Below are positions 24,017 through 33,870 of a stretch of 64,000 bases of DNA, one piece after another. Origin of the DNA: Rutidosis leptorrhynchoides (lineage: Eukaryota > Streptophyta > Magnoliopsida > Asterales > Asteraceae); assembly GCF_046630445.1 (NCBI RefSeq), contig NC_092341.1, forward strand, positions 5,582,001 to 5,646,000, given 5' to 3'. A program made the translations under genes and the position numbers. The number at the start of each line of letters is the position of its first letter. Positions within the stretch are counted from its first letter, which is position 1. The notes beneath the pieces were generated by a model. That model was not told where the DNA came from. It worked only from the letters and a program-made list of their open reading frames with translations, and did not search any database.

Positions 24017-26854
24017 ATGTCAGGTGTTCAAGCTGATCCAGAAAACATTGCACATATATACGATACTGAGTCTTCGGGGGTTCCGTTTTCTATTGATCTT
24101 CCAGGATTGAAAGCTAACAGTGGTTCCAATCTTACTGCATGTCTAAATGAGAAAGGTCCTAATGCTGGTAAGTACAAGGGTGTAATCGAGTTTCTGAAAC
24201 GTTCAAGAGTGTTTACAGCTATCTCTATGCCCTGTATGGCATATTACTCACATCAGAGAGAGTTCTGGGAACGTGTAAGAGTTGAGACTGTAGATAACAG
24301 GAAGGTAATTATGAGTACTGTTTGTGGTCAGGAGATTCAGATTTCTGAAGATACGATTCGAAACACTTTCTTGTTCGAGGATGATGAGAATATGCCGAAG
24401 AAGTTGTCAAAGGCAAAGATTACTGGATGTGTGTTAAGATGCAAGTATTTTGGTGATATTACGAGAGCAACGATTAAAAGAAGTGGATTCACTCCACCGT
24501 ATAGATATCTGTCACTTGTTGTGCTGAGGTGCTTAAGCCCATTGCAAGGAGGGTTTGATGAACTGAGCGAGATTTATCAAGGAATGTTTGCTGCTTTGGT
24601 TTTGAAGGCTGATTTCAATTTCTCAGGAGTTATCTTTGATCTACTGGTGGAGAATGTGACGAGCAAGTCATATCTAATTTATCCGAGGTTCTTACAAATT
24701 ATGATCAATCGTCAAACTGTTGATTTGCCTAGATTGAGGAAAGACGTCATTGAGTTGAAGCATATGACTGATCTTACTTTCAATCGACTGAATCAGATGA
24801 AGAGTGCTAATGATGGCAAGCTTGTATGTCATCTTGCGAAAGAAACTTATCAGTGTCCTCCAGGGAAGAAGTGGAGAAATGAAAATAGCTTATCTGATCG
24901 AGAACCTGATTTTGAAGTAGCGAATAGTGATGAAGAGGTGGAACAACCGGTGAATACTCAAGCTGCTGGTGGGTCAGGTGCTGGTGGGTTAGTTGATGAG
25001 ATTGGTGATGTTAATCCAAATGTTGGTGTTGAGGAAGCTTCAAGGGGATCAAAAAGGAGATTGGTTGAAGATGAGAGTTCTCAGGTTTCAACTAAGCTAA
25101 AATTGAAAAGAAGGTTCAAGTTGGTTTACAAAGATGCTGGTGGATCTTCGGATGGAACTCAACCAGTGACACCGATACCGCAGACTCAAGGACAACAAAC
25201 TTCACAACAACAACAATGTCCGTCAACGCAACAGTCACCACCTGTGGTTCAACAAGTCTCTCAAGAGACTGTTTCTACTCCTACTCCAGAAGCTCCGATT
25301 CATGCTGGAACTGAAGGAGGTGTTAGTTCCTCGACTCTTTGCAATTTGAATGATTTGTATGTTCAAGCTATGGCTGATAATTTGAGAATGAGGAAGGAAA
25401 TGGATGAGAAAATTGAGCAGTTGAAGGAGGAGAATCGTGTTAAGTCTGAAGATGTTACAAGGCTATCGTTGCAAGTTGACCTGTTGCAAAGAAAAGTTGG
25501 TGATCAATCGTTGTTATTAACTGATGCGAAACGAGAAGCTTCTCAAGCTAAGGAGTTGGCTGCATCAGCTCTGGCTAAGATGACTGCATGGGAAGAGAAG
25601 TTTGATCTGGTTGAGATGCCTGAGGATGAGATTGATAATCGAATGGTGGAGGCTCCTGTTTCTTCCAAAGCTACAGCACTGTCAGTAATTACTCTTAAAA
25701 TTGATTATAGTTTTAGTGATTTCTTTTCTAAACAGGATGAGCTCAAGCATTCTGTTGTTTATGATGAACTAGAAGAGGGAGAGATCCCTCATAACCTCTC
25801 TAGAGAAGAGCTAGACAAACTAGTGCGTCTAGAGCAAGAGGAAGCTAAAGCTGCTGACGCACAGTCCGACGATTCTCCATCTGAGGATGATTCTTTTGGC
25901 CCTGAGATTACAGAGAATTTTAGTGATATAGATTTAGATGATTTAGTTGAGGATGTTACTCATGAAGATTTTCCTACATATCAAAATGATAAGAATGAGG
26001 ATCTTCCTGGTTTTGGGGAGTTGTTTAAAACAAATGATGAACTTTTGGATAGAAAGTGTAAAGAGAAAGAACGAACTGAAGTCCTGTCTGAAGGATTTTT
26101 GCCAGTCAAATATCACAAGGAAAGAACTGAAAAGTTGGAAGTTGATTGGAGAGATATCTTGAGGATTAGAAAGTATTATGAGAAACCGAAGCTTGAGCCG
26201 AAATATTTGAAGATGATTAATCTGATAAAGAGTGCGAAAGGAAGAATTCTAGCCTGGGCTTACATTGAAGAATTCAACATGTTTGCAGTTAAGCGAGAAT
26301 TTGGCGTTGATTATTTAAAACATGGTCACGAATTCAAATCGCTACCGTACTTTGAGCTAATGCAGATTGCCAGGTTGAGAATGTTGTATTGTGGAATGAA
26401 CGATCGATCTTCGTTGCTGGTGAAGAAGATTCGAATAGCTTTTAATTCAAAGAATTGGGAAGGTTTTAGGCCACAATTTTCTAGGATTAGTTTCAAAGTT
26501 AATCCTAGAACTGGTGAATCTCGAAGAATTGTGAAGTACAAGCGGGCAAAGACTATGAAGAAGGTACCATTGAGGAAATTGCCGTAAAATTGGAGTCAGA
26601 GATTCAGATGGTGGTTTTATGATGATCGTTCTGAAGAAGCTGTGATTGTTTTGGATAAGGTGAATGAGAATGATATTGAATGCATTCGTGTATTGGATCC
26701 GATTTGGTTGAGAAACTGTACCGAGGCTGATATTTTCACGTTGTATTACAACCGTATGCTCTATCGTCGAGAGAACAGGGTGCAGGCTGAACAGTATGTT
26801 AAAGTAGCTAAGCTGTGCTACTTGAACAACATGGTAATCGATCCATACGAATAA
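24017..26854 (+). pseudogene. Extra frame B of the large copia (long accessory protein)
   Basis: The ATG at 24017 gives MSGVQADPENIAHIYDTE. An amino-terminal globular part (about residues 50-250) contains GVIEFLKRSRVFTAISMPCM, EIQISEDTIRNTFLF and the stretch ADFNFSGVIFDLLVENVTSK followed by LIYPRFLQIMIN; I recall the same layout in open frames that accompany many Asteraceae copia elements. A Gln/Ser/Thr-rich linker follows, then a heptad-like coiled-coil (about residues 455-540), an acidic segment (about 590-690) and a basic carboxyl part. I do not recognise an enzyme motif, signal peptide or clear membrane segment, so calling it an envelope is not supported. Over 850 codons, broken in about one place near its end. 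Confidence 0.6.
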
Positions 26855-26896
26855 ATTGGATGACGACTGAAGACTTTTGATATAGAACTAGGTCTT

Positions 26897-26904
26897 AGGG
26901 GGAG
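26897..26904 (+). other. Polypurine tract of the large copia
   Basis: agggggag lies directly before the 3' LTR and would prime plus-strand synthesis; position and composition are those of copia elements with a G-rich tract. Confidence 0.8.
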
Positions 26905-26906
26905 TT

Positions 26907-27401
26907 TGTTGGTGCATAATCCCAAGTTCTATTTTGTAATGAGTTCTATTCGTATTGTATTGTCTATTTCAGTCATGTGAGGATTACGTCTTTAATACAA
27001 TGTGTTTGGATTGTTTAATATGATGACGTGAAATGGTTCGAGCAGTTTGGTTGGCTGCTCAGACCATCGACCGATGGTAGAGACCATCGGTCGAGGGACT
27101 ATCACCATCGGCCGAAGGTCCCAGACCACCGGCCGATGGTCACTGTGATTATATATAAATACGGGTTTTGGGTTTCATTCTTAGGTTACACACCCCACAC
27201 CCTCTAGCAGTTGTTTATTGCTGTGATCCTTGTCCCAGACCAAACCCCAACCGAATACAATTATCTAGGTGTCGTTTGTATCAACATATTGTTGGTTAGA
27301 TCGATCCCGAAAGTGTAACTCGTATTCGATTTACCATAGTTATTGTTTTCCGCCTTTAATCTAGGTTCTACGTTTGATCTAAGATCCAATTAGCACTTAC
27401 A
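26907..27401 (+). repeat. 3' LTR of the large copia
   Basis: It matches the 5' LTR at 5317-5811 over the full 495 bp with about 8 substitutions and no length change, and is followed by target duplication aaatc at 27402-27406. Confidence 0.95.
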
Positions 27402-27460
27402 AAATCTTCGCACCAATACCCGTCCTCCCACTTGACAGATTTCCATCAAAGAATTTGATG
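27402..27460 (-). mobile_element. LINE remnant (second half)
   Basis: The reverse complement gives FDGNLSSGRTGIGAKI and then, across the copia insertion and its duplicated aaatc, the frame resumes as QAVNWTCAYLIWKNRNQKVF at 5316. That continuity across 22 kb shows the copia landed in a LINE-1 tail. There is one in-frame stop near the junction. The upstream end of this half fades at about 27460. Confidence 0.55.
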
Positions 27461-30116
27461 TAATGCAAAAATATTCAGCCTATATTATTTGTTATGCGTA
27501 AAACATTGACTTGCAAAAATGTATAATCCATATATATTTGTTTTAACATTTTGTATTTGTTTATCCTCAATAGCAAGTTTTATGCAGTATGTATTTCAAT
27601 CATTATGTTAATCATGTAATAAAAACAATTATGTTAATCATATAATAAAAAAGTATTTTAGACATATTTATTACGAAGTATATTCTAGTTTTGTATGACT
27701 GAGTGATCACTGATAGCCGGTGTTACTTCTTAAGCTTGTCCTTCTCACCGACCGATATTAGTATTAGTACTCCTAATTAATATGCAGTAGGTAATATAAT
27801 CTATGTATCTATCTATTCTATATATAATAACAAAAGTTAAAATAGGTCATTTTAAAAAGCCTCAACTAATCATAGCCATCCATTAAATTAATCATCTATG
27901 ATCTTAACCCTTAATTTTTTCCTAATCTTTCTAATCATAAACCTAAGCTTGAATTCTTTGATTACAAAAATACCCTATGAGAAAAAAAGAGTGGCGACCT
28001 CCAAACCTTTTTCCTCTTCTACACCGTTTTTTTCAAATATACATTCAATCATTCAGGTACTTAAAAACGATCGATTAAGGTTCTCGATTGCAATCGATGG
28101 TAAAAAACGCCCCCCTTTCAAAATCAAATTAAGGTTCTTAGGGTGCAATCGATTGATTATTATCGTTGATGTGATGCCATAGTTTCTGATAATCAGAATG
28201 GGAAAATAATCGATGAATCCGATTTCTACGCTTCAGTTCAATATATGCAAAAAGGTAGACAATTTTGAATCGTGCTGCAAATCATAATTTTGCAAAAAGG
28301 TAGAAAATAATCAATGACATAATTTTGTTTGTGTTGCAGATCATGAATCGTGATGAGTGAATTTGGATAAACCTATTGATCGTGATTTGTATAAGTTTCA
28401 GGTAATTAGTTCCAACTTTGTTATTTTTCTTATGTCTACTTTACATAGATTCTTTTTACCTGAAGTCTTTAACTTATCGCATTTAAAGGCTTACATAAGA
28501 GTTTTTCTTTCATGTGTGATTAAAGGATTGGTTGCAAGAGGTAAAAGGTATTTGTTATCAGAATAAGGCTTTCTATATGTTTTATTTTTTGAATGTTTTG
28601 ATGGAGATGATTTTTCAGAGTAACGATTTTCTGTCAAATGGAGCAAATATTGATGCATAAAACTGCCTGGTATTCGATTTGATTTAAAATACTATGTACT
28701 ATACTGATATTATGCGACTCTTGGTTTATGGAACACTTTAGTGTTTCTTCTGTTCAATTATTTGTAGTGATTTTCAAGTGCCTGATTTTGCAGAGCTTTT
28801 AATTTGAAGATGGTGGGATTCAAGTTTGAATCATGTGGAAGATTGAGGTATTATTTCCTCTCATGTAATTTGGTTTGTGTTATCTGTTTGTGTTTGTTTA
28901 TCCAATTATGTTTAATTGATATGATAAATGATAATGAAATCATGATGACGGTAATAAATTTCAGGATAACTTTTTTATGTGCTTTTGCTGTCACGTTTTA
29001 TTTATTGTTGATAAGTTTTTTTTTTTTGGATAAAATTATTGTTGATACATTCAACTACAAGAGTTACTAATCCTTCTGAAGGTGAACTGATATATTTTTA
29101 AAACTTTGTTTTTGTTTATAATTCAATATGATTGTGATTATGTAGAGGGATAAAATAATCGAGTCGATGGTAGCTGCATCAAAATTGAATATCAGATATT
29201 CAACTATAAATTTATATGCTCTTAATTTATCAAAAAAGCACAAGAGTGTTCATTAATTAAACTTGGAAACTTACAGTGACTTATCATACACTTCATAATG
29301 GAAGATCGAAGTTAAAAATTGCTAAAAAAACGTATTGTGATTCACTTATGTAGGGACATTGGGAGTGTAAGTTAACCCTTCTGTGGGTTTCAAGTACCAT
29401 AAATGGATCATATTCATTCTCTAAACTTTACTACGTTCATAATAGTTTACAGAGTTCATAGTTCAGCTCTTGAGCATGTTCTAGCTTCTTTCTTTAGTTT
29501 AATGTATGACGACTTAATCCCATGAGCAAACAATCAGGCTTCTAACATTTGCTTAGTAAGTTCTATCTCTATTCATCTCTTTACAACTTGAAGTTGCATT
29601 CAACCTAATAAATTAATTCATTTCTCATTGAATACGTCAATTTGGGTTGGTCGTATCTTTCATTGGGTCGATTTGGGTTGGGTCGTATCTTTTATTGGGT
29701 CAATTTTTTTTTATTTTTTATTTTTATTTTTTTTTTCAATTCTGTTTTATGATCTCTAAATAGGTGATTTGTTAAGTACAATCAAAAGATACATACAAAT
29801 CCTTATCTTGAAAATTTAGGATGTTGTGTGCATTGAATTTAGATTTTGGACACTTCGATGTTATTTCGAATAGTGCAGTTCAAATCGACCCATTCATAGG
29901 CAACTGAGTTTATCGCGAAATAACCATTATTTGTTAATACGTATTATGCTCAGTATCCTTATGAATTTTTATTTCCGCAGTTAATCATATCAATTCCTTT
30001 TGTGTAAAAATTGTTATAATTAATTAAAATTATTTTGAAATTGAATAACCTGTAATTAGTTTTTTTTATTACAATTAATCTTATCAATTTCGTATAAGGT
30101 TGTGCATAATTTATTA
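27461..30116. other. AT-rich non-coding DNA, possible old Helitron start near 27813
   Basis: I find no supported gene. The stretch tctatatataataacaaaag near 27818 looks like the 5' end of plant Helitrons, but no matching 3' end could be assigned, so it is not called. Two related words, ttaaggttctcgattgcaatcgat (around 28076) and ttaaggttcttagggtgcaatcgat (around 28131), form a weak repeat. Short frames near 27898, 28357 and 28804 have no recognisable domain. Confidence 0.5.
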
Positions 30117-30323
30117 CTACCTCCGTCTCATTCCAATAGGCCATTATTCTATTTTGGGTTGTCCCATTCTGATAGTCCACTTCCATAAATAGAAAGAAAA
30201 GAAGATATTTCATTGGTGGATCTGGAGAGAGAAGATATTTCATTGGTGGAGAAATGAAGTTAGTGAAATTTCCTAAAACTGCATGTTTTTTGTCTGTGGA
30301 CTATTGGAATGAGACGGAGGGAG
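30117..30323. mobile_element. Stowaway-like MITE (Tc1/mariner)
   Basis: A 207-bp non-coding segment has terminal inverted repeats ctacctccgtctcattcc / ctccctccgtctcattcc with one mismatch over at least 22 bases, starting with the ctccctccgt family signature, and is flanked by TA on both sides (30115-30116 and 30324-30325). Inside, the word agatatttcattggtgga occurs twice (about 30203 and 30235). It encodes nothing; mobilisation would need a mariner transposase. Confidence 0.88.
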
Positions 30324-30459
30324 TAGGTCTTTATATGGTGAGGTCAATATTAATAATAATTGTCAAATATTATAATCCTAATGAAATTAACTATATCACC
30401 AAAGAATATTTATTCAGGTGCTGCAAAAGGGTCTAATGGCTCACTTGTAGCGTTTTGCG

Positions 30460-30950
30460 TTTATATTTAGGGTTTAGATTCTAGGGTTTAGGATTTATAT
30501 TTTAGGGTTTAGGTTTCGGGTTTAGGTTTAGGTTTAGGGTTTAGGTTTAGGTTTAGGGTTTAGAGTTTTTAGAGTTTAGGTTTAGGGTTTTGGGTTTAGA
30601 TTTAGGGTTTAGGGTTTAGATTTGTAGGTTTAGATTTTAGGTTAGGGTTTAGGGTATAGATTCTAGGGTGTGGGGTTTTGGGTTTAGATTAAGGGTTTAG
30701 GGTTTATGTTTTAGGGTTTAGGGTTAGGGTTTAGAATTTAGAGTTTAGGGTTTAGGGTTTCGATTTTAGAATTTATGGTTTAGGGTTTAGTGTTTAGGGT
30801 TTATTGTTTAGACTTTAAGGTTTAAGGTTTAGATTTTAGAATTTAGAATTTATGGTTAAGGTATAGGGTTTAGGTCTTAGGTCTTAGTTTTTACAATTTA
30901 TGTTTAGAGTATAGATATAGGGTTTAGGGTTTAGTGTATATGATTTAGTA
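30460..30950 (+). repeat. Degenerate telomere-like (TTTAGGG) tract
   Basis: About 490 bp of imperfect tttaggg/gtttagg heptamers with frequent insertions and substitutions (variants gattttagg, gtttagag, ggtttagat). G-rich strand is the plus strand. It is too degenerate and too internal to be an active telomere; it resembles interstitial telomere-like microsatellite DNA. A second tract in the opposite orientation is at 52636-53020. Confidence 0.85.
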
Positions 30951-30999
30951 ACTGTCATCAATAATTGCTTTTATTCTAGATTAGTCTCATTAAGCTAGT

Positions 31000-31265
<266 letters not shown>

Positions 31266-31937
31266 GTCTTTGTGACTTGATGAGATAAATTTAATTATAT
31301 TTTCTGGTTTTAAACCTAGAAGCTAGAATTTGAATTGTATTGGATGTACATACGTGTGCCCTCTTTAAACTACAAATAAATAGCGTTTAAAGTCATGAAG
31401 CAAGAAGCATCATAGTCAACAATTAAGGTAGCATAAGAAAAAACGTTTGTGTGTCTAAATTCTCAAAATTACGTTTATACTAAATTCTCAAAATTACGTT
31501 TATACACACTTTAGCTCCACCATATTTGTTAAATTCATGCTTTCAGATAAATAAGTATGTGTGAAAGAAATAATTAACTGAGATGTCCCTGTAGTTTACC
31601 TAATATTTCACTTGGAGTCCTTAAATTTTTTTAGCGTGCAGGGCCCTCGTACTTTATACTCATTTCGCAAGAAGTCCTTGTGACTAACGCCCATCACTCG
31701 TTAACTTTTATCATGTGCCTAGCATGTGATTGGTAATTTAGTCCTTCACTTGATCCTTTTTTCTTTTTCATCTTAATCCCCGCTTCATCTTCTTCACCCT
31801 TAAATTCCTCTAGTTCTTTCACCATCATCACAAAACCCACATATACATTCAAGTCAAATAAATACCTTCTAACTTGAAATTACAAATCACAAACTAAAAT
31901 CTAACACCCAAATTATATATTATATATTATATATTAT
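31266..31937. other. Non-coding DNA with an orphan gtccctgtagttta-type end
   Basis: No gene is supported. Around 31583-31720 the words atgtccctgtagtttacc, ggagtccttaa and gggccctcgtactttat look like one terminus of a MULE-like element of the 'price of sequence' type (repeated gtccct words), but no inverted partner was found. A tatattatat run follows at about 31915-31938. Confidence 0.45.
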
Positions 31938-32460
31938 ATACCTATATCTAAAAGGCAACGTCCAAATGAATAGTACTATTCCTTTTCCCACTTTTCGCAA
32001 ACTTAACCCCCCAACTTTTATTAAAACACAAATCGCACCCCCACTTTATACGTATATTTTTTCCCAAATTTCACAAACTTAACCCCCTAACTTTTATTAA
32101 AATACAAATCGAACCCCCACTTTACTAACTTTTTTTTTTTACTAATATTCAATTTTTACAAACTTAACCCCCTAACTTTTATTAAAATACAAATCGAACT
32201 CCCACTTTATACGTATATTTTTTCAAATTTCACAAACTTAACCCCCTAACTTTTATTAAAATACAAATCGAACCCCCACTTTACTAGCTTTTTAAAAAAA
32301 AAAAAACTCAAATGCTAAAAGAAGCAACTTTCACAAAAGGAACAACCCTTCAATGTTAGATGTCGAAAAACATTCTATTTTACAAAATAGATCAAGACTT
32401 TTTTTTTAACTCGCATTCAAAACGGAGCCCCCAGCGCGAAGCGAGGGCTCCACAACTAGT
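31938..32460 (+). mobile_element. Small non-autonomous Helitron
   Basis: The 3' end is classic: a hairpin with stem ggagccc (32424-32430) / gggctcc (32445-32451) and a gcgcgaagcg loop, then a short spacer and terminal ctagt (32456-32460), followed by T as expected for insertion between A and T. The 5' end is placed near cctatatctaaaaggc (31941), a plant Helitron-like start, but the canonical TC is not exact, so that edge is uncertain. Inside are four tandem units of about 75-85 bp. No Rep/helicase is present; it would need an autonomous relative. Confidence 0.78.
31996..32290 (+). repeat. Four-copy tandem repeat inside the Helitron
   Basis: Units start with acaaacttaaccccctaact, run through ttattaaaatacaaatcgaa and end cccccactttat or cccccactttac; period alternates about 75 and 85 bases because of a variable T-rich spacer. 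Units one and three share the tacgtatatttttt ending, units two and four share the tacta ending, suggesting doubling of a two-unit block. Confidence 0.88.
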
Positions 32461-33445
32461 TACATTCAAGAAAAGGAAATCTAACGACTCTTATTATTGA
32501 AACTCAAAATTAAATATAATAAACAAATTAACTACTCCTATTATTGAATCTATTTACTCCGTATCAAACCAACACATACTATTTACTCCTATTATTAAAT
32601 ATAATTGTTTCTAAAATTTGGGCTTTAACATAGAAATAACGGCCCATTAGTTTATGTACCCACAAGCCCATTAATTTGCATTATTGTCATTTGTCAACGA
32701 CTCAATGGAAACCTTTCAATTTCTCTTTTTTCTACTTTGATACGGCTTCTATTCTATTACTATAGTCTAAGAAAGAAATGAGGATTAACATGATGTCATT
32801 TACATGCCTAACTGATACGTTACAAAAATATATATACTTAGACGATTTTTGTAAGGATGTTTAATCGATCGGCATGCTTTCGCTCCTCTTGAAAATTGAA
32901 ATTATTCACTCCTACTCTTTTACTATCGTCATAAATCATAGTGAATTCAAATTGATACACCTCTCTCTTCTTTATCTCCCGTCCGATTTTTCTCAAACTG
33001 GATTTCTCACAACTATTATCTTCAAGGTGCTCGGATTAATTTATCAGTTATGGTATACTATATTGACTTTATCAAGTTACTCATTATTCTATGTGTTTTG
33101 TAATTTATACTTTCAGATTTATTCATCATTATGCCTATGTAGATGAAGGATGCGAAATCAGAAATTGAAAGTAGGATGCATAATGTTACTACTACTAACC
33201 AAACTCCATCTGCTTCATAAATTGCCACAAAGAAGTTCAAGAACAAAGTGTTGGATTGTCTTATTTAATTTCAATTGTATAAAATATGATGACTTGGTTT
33301 GTTTATTTATTAAATGTATAAAGTAAATTAATATTTGAATTGGTATAACTTTTGGTTTCTAAAGTAAGACATTTTTTTTAGACTCAAGCCATTATAATGA
33401 CACTTTGGTATTTCAATGTTTCTTTTTATAGCAATTTGCAGACAA
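32461..33445. other. AT-rich non-coding DNA
   Basis: No supported feature. A frame near 32874-33146 has no recognisable domain and a composition like its surroundings. Confidence 0.55.
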
Positions 33446-33870
33446 TGTTAAAATATAAGTGCACAACTCAAGTGGCTCAACTTGGTCAACTTGATTTTGG
33501 AATTTATTGTTCAAGTTGCTCAACTTGTCCAAATAGGTTTAGGCCATTATTGACCAAATTAATGGTTAAGGTGTTTAATGGACAACTAGATATTATCTTT
33601 TGTGGCATACTTGCATAATCAAGTTGTCTTTTGTTTTGTTTTATTAGTTCTAGTTGTTAGTGTGTTCACATGTATGCTAGTTGTCATGTTGGTGTGTTCA
33701 CATGTATGCTAGTTGTCATCTAGCTTTACTAGTGGGTCAAGTTGTTGGTGTGTTATGATTATGTTTTGCTTTAATCATCTATATAAGGATGTGATTGTAA
33801 CCATTTGAAATCAATCCAACACATTTAGTTTTTCATATTATTTCCGAACCTTTTATTCATAGCAAATAAC
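33446..33870 (+). repeat. LTR of an older copia element
   Basis: The stretch starts tgttaaaatataagtg, contains a tatataagg box near 33779-33787 and ends ...catagcaaataac. Across the gypsy insertion the sequence continues at 42778 with a degenerate tRNA-iMet-type primer site (tggtatctagagc near 42788) and a copia Gag. The LTR length of about 425 bp is inferred because no second LTR is in the window, so the left edge is approximate. The repeated word gtgttcacatgtatgctagt (33661 and 33693) is a small tandem duplication inside it. Confidence 0.6.

Larger units (their letters stand above)
5317..27401 (+). mobile_element. Large Ty1/copia element (Sirevirus/Maximus-like) with two extra frames, fossil
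   Basis: The element has two 495-bp LTRs (TG...CA), the exact 5-bp target duplication aaatc at 5312-5316 and 27402-27406, a tRNA-iMet primer site, a polypurine tract, gag, a copia-order pol (protease, integrase, reverse transcriptase, RNase H) and two further sense-strand frames behind pol. Total span is 22.1 kb, or about 15.4 kb after subtracting the nested element at 14862-21575. The LTRs differ at about 8 of 495 positions (about 1.6%), roughly 0.6 million years at 1.3e-8 per site per year, a rate I assume. Coding parts carry roughly half a dozen or more breaks in total, so this copy is dead. Lineage assignment rests on size, extra frames behind pol and primer site. Confidence 0.9.

Noticed and set aside
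24017-26854. Envelope glycoprotein in the large copia
   Set aside because: No signal peptide, transmembrane span or cysteine pattern was seen; only an unclassified accessory protein is supported.
27813-27840. Start of a second, larger Helitron
   Set aside because: The 5' sequence is suggestive but no matching 3' hairpin with ctagt could be assigned to it apart from the one claimed by the small Helitron.
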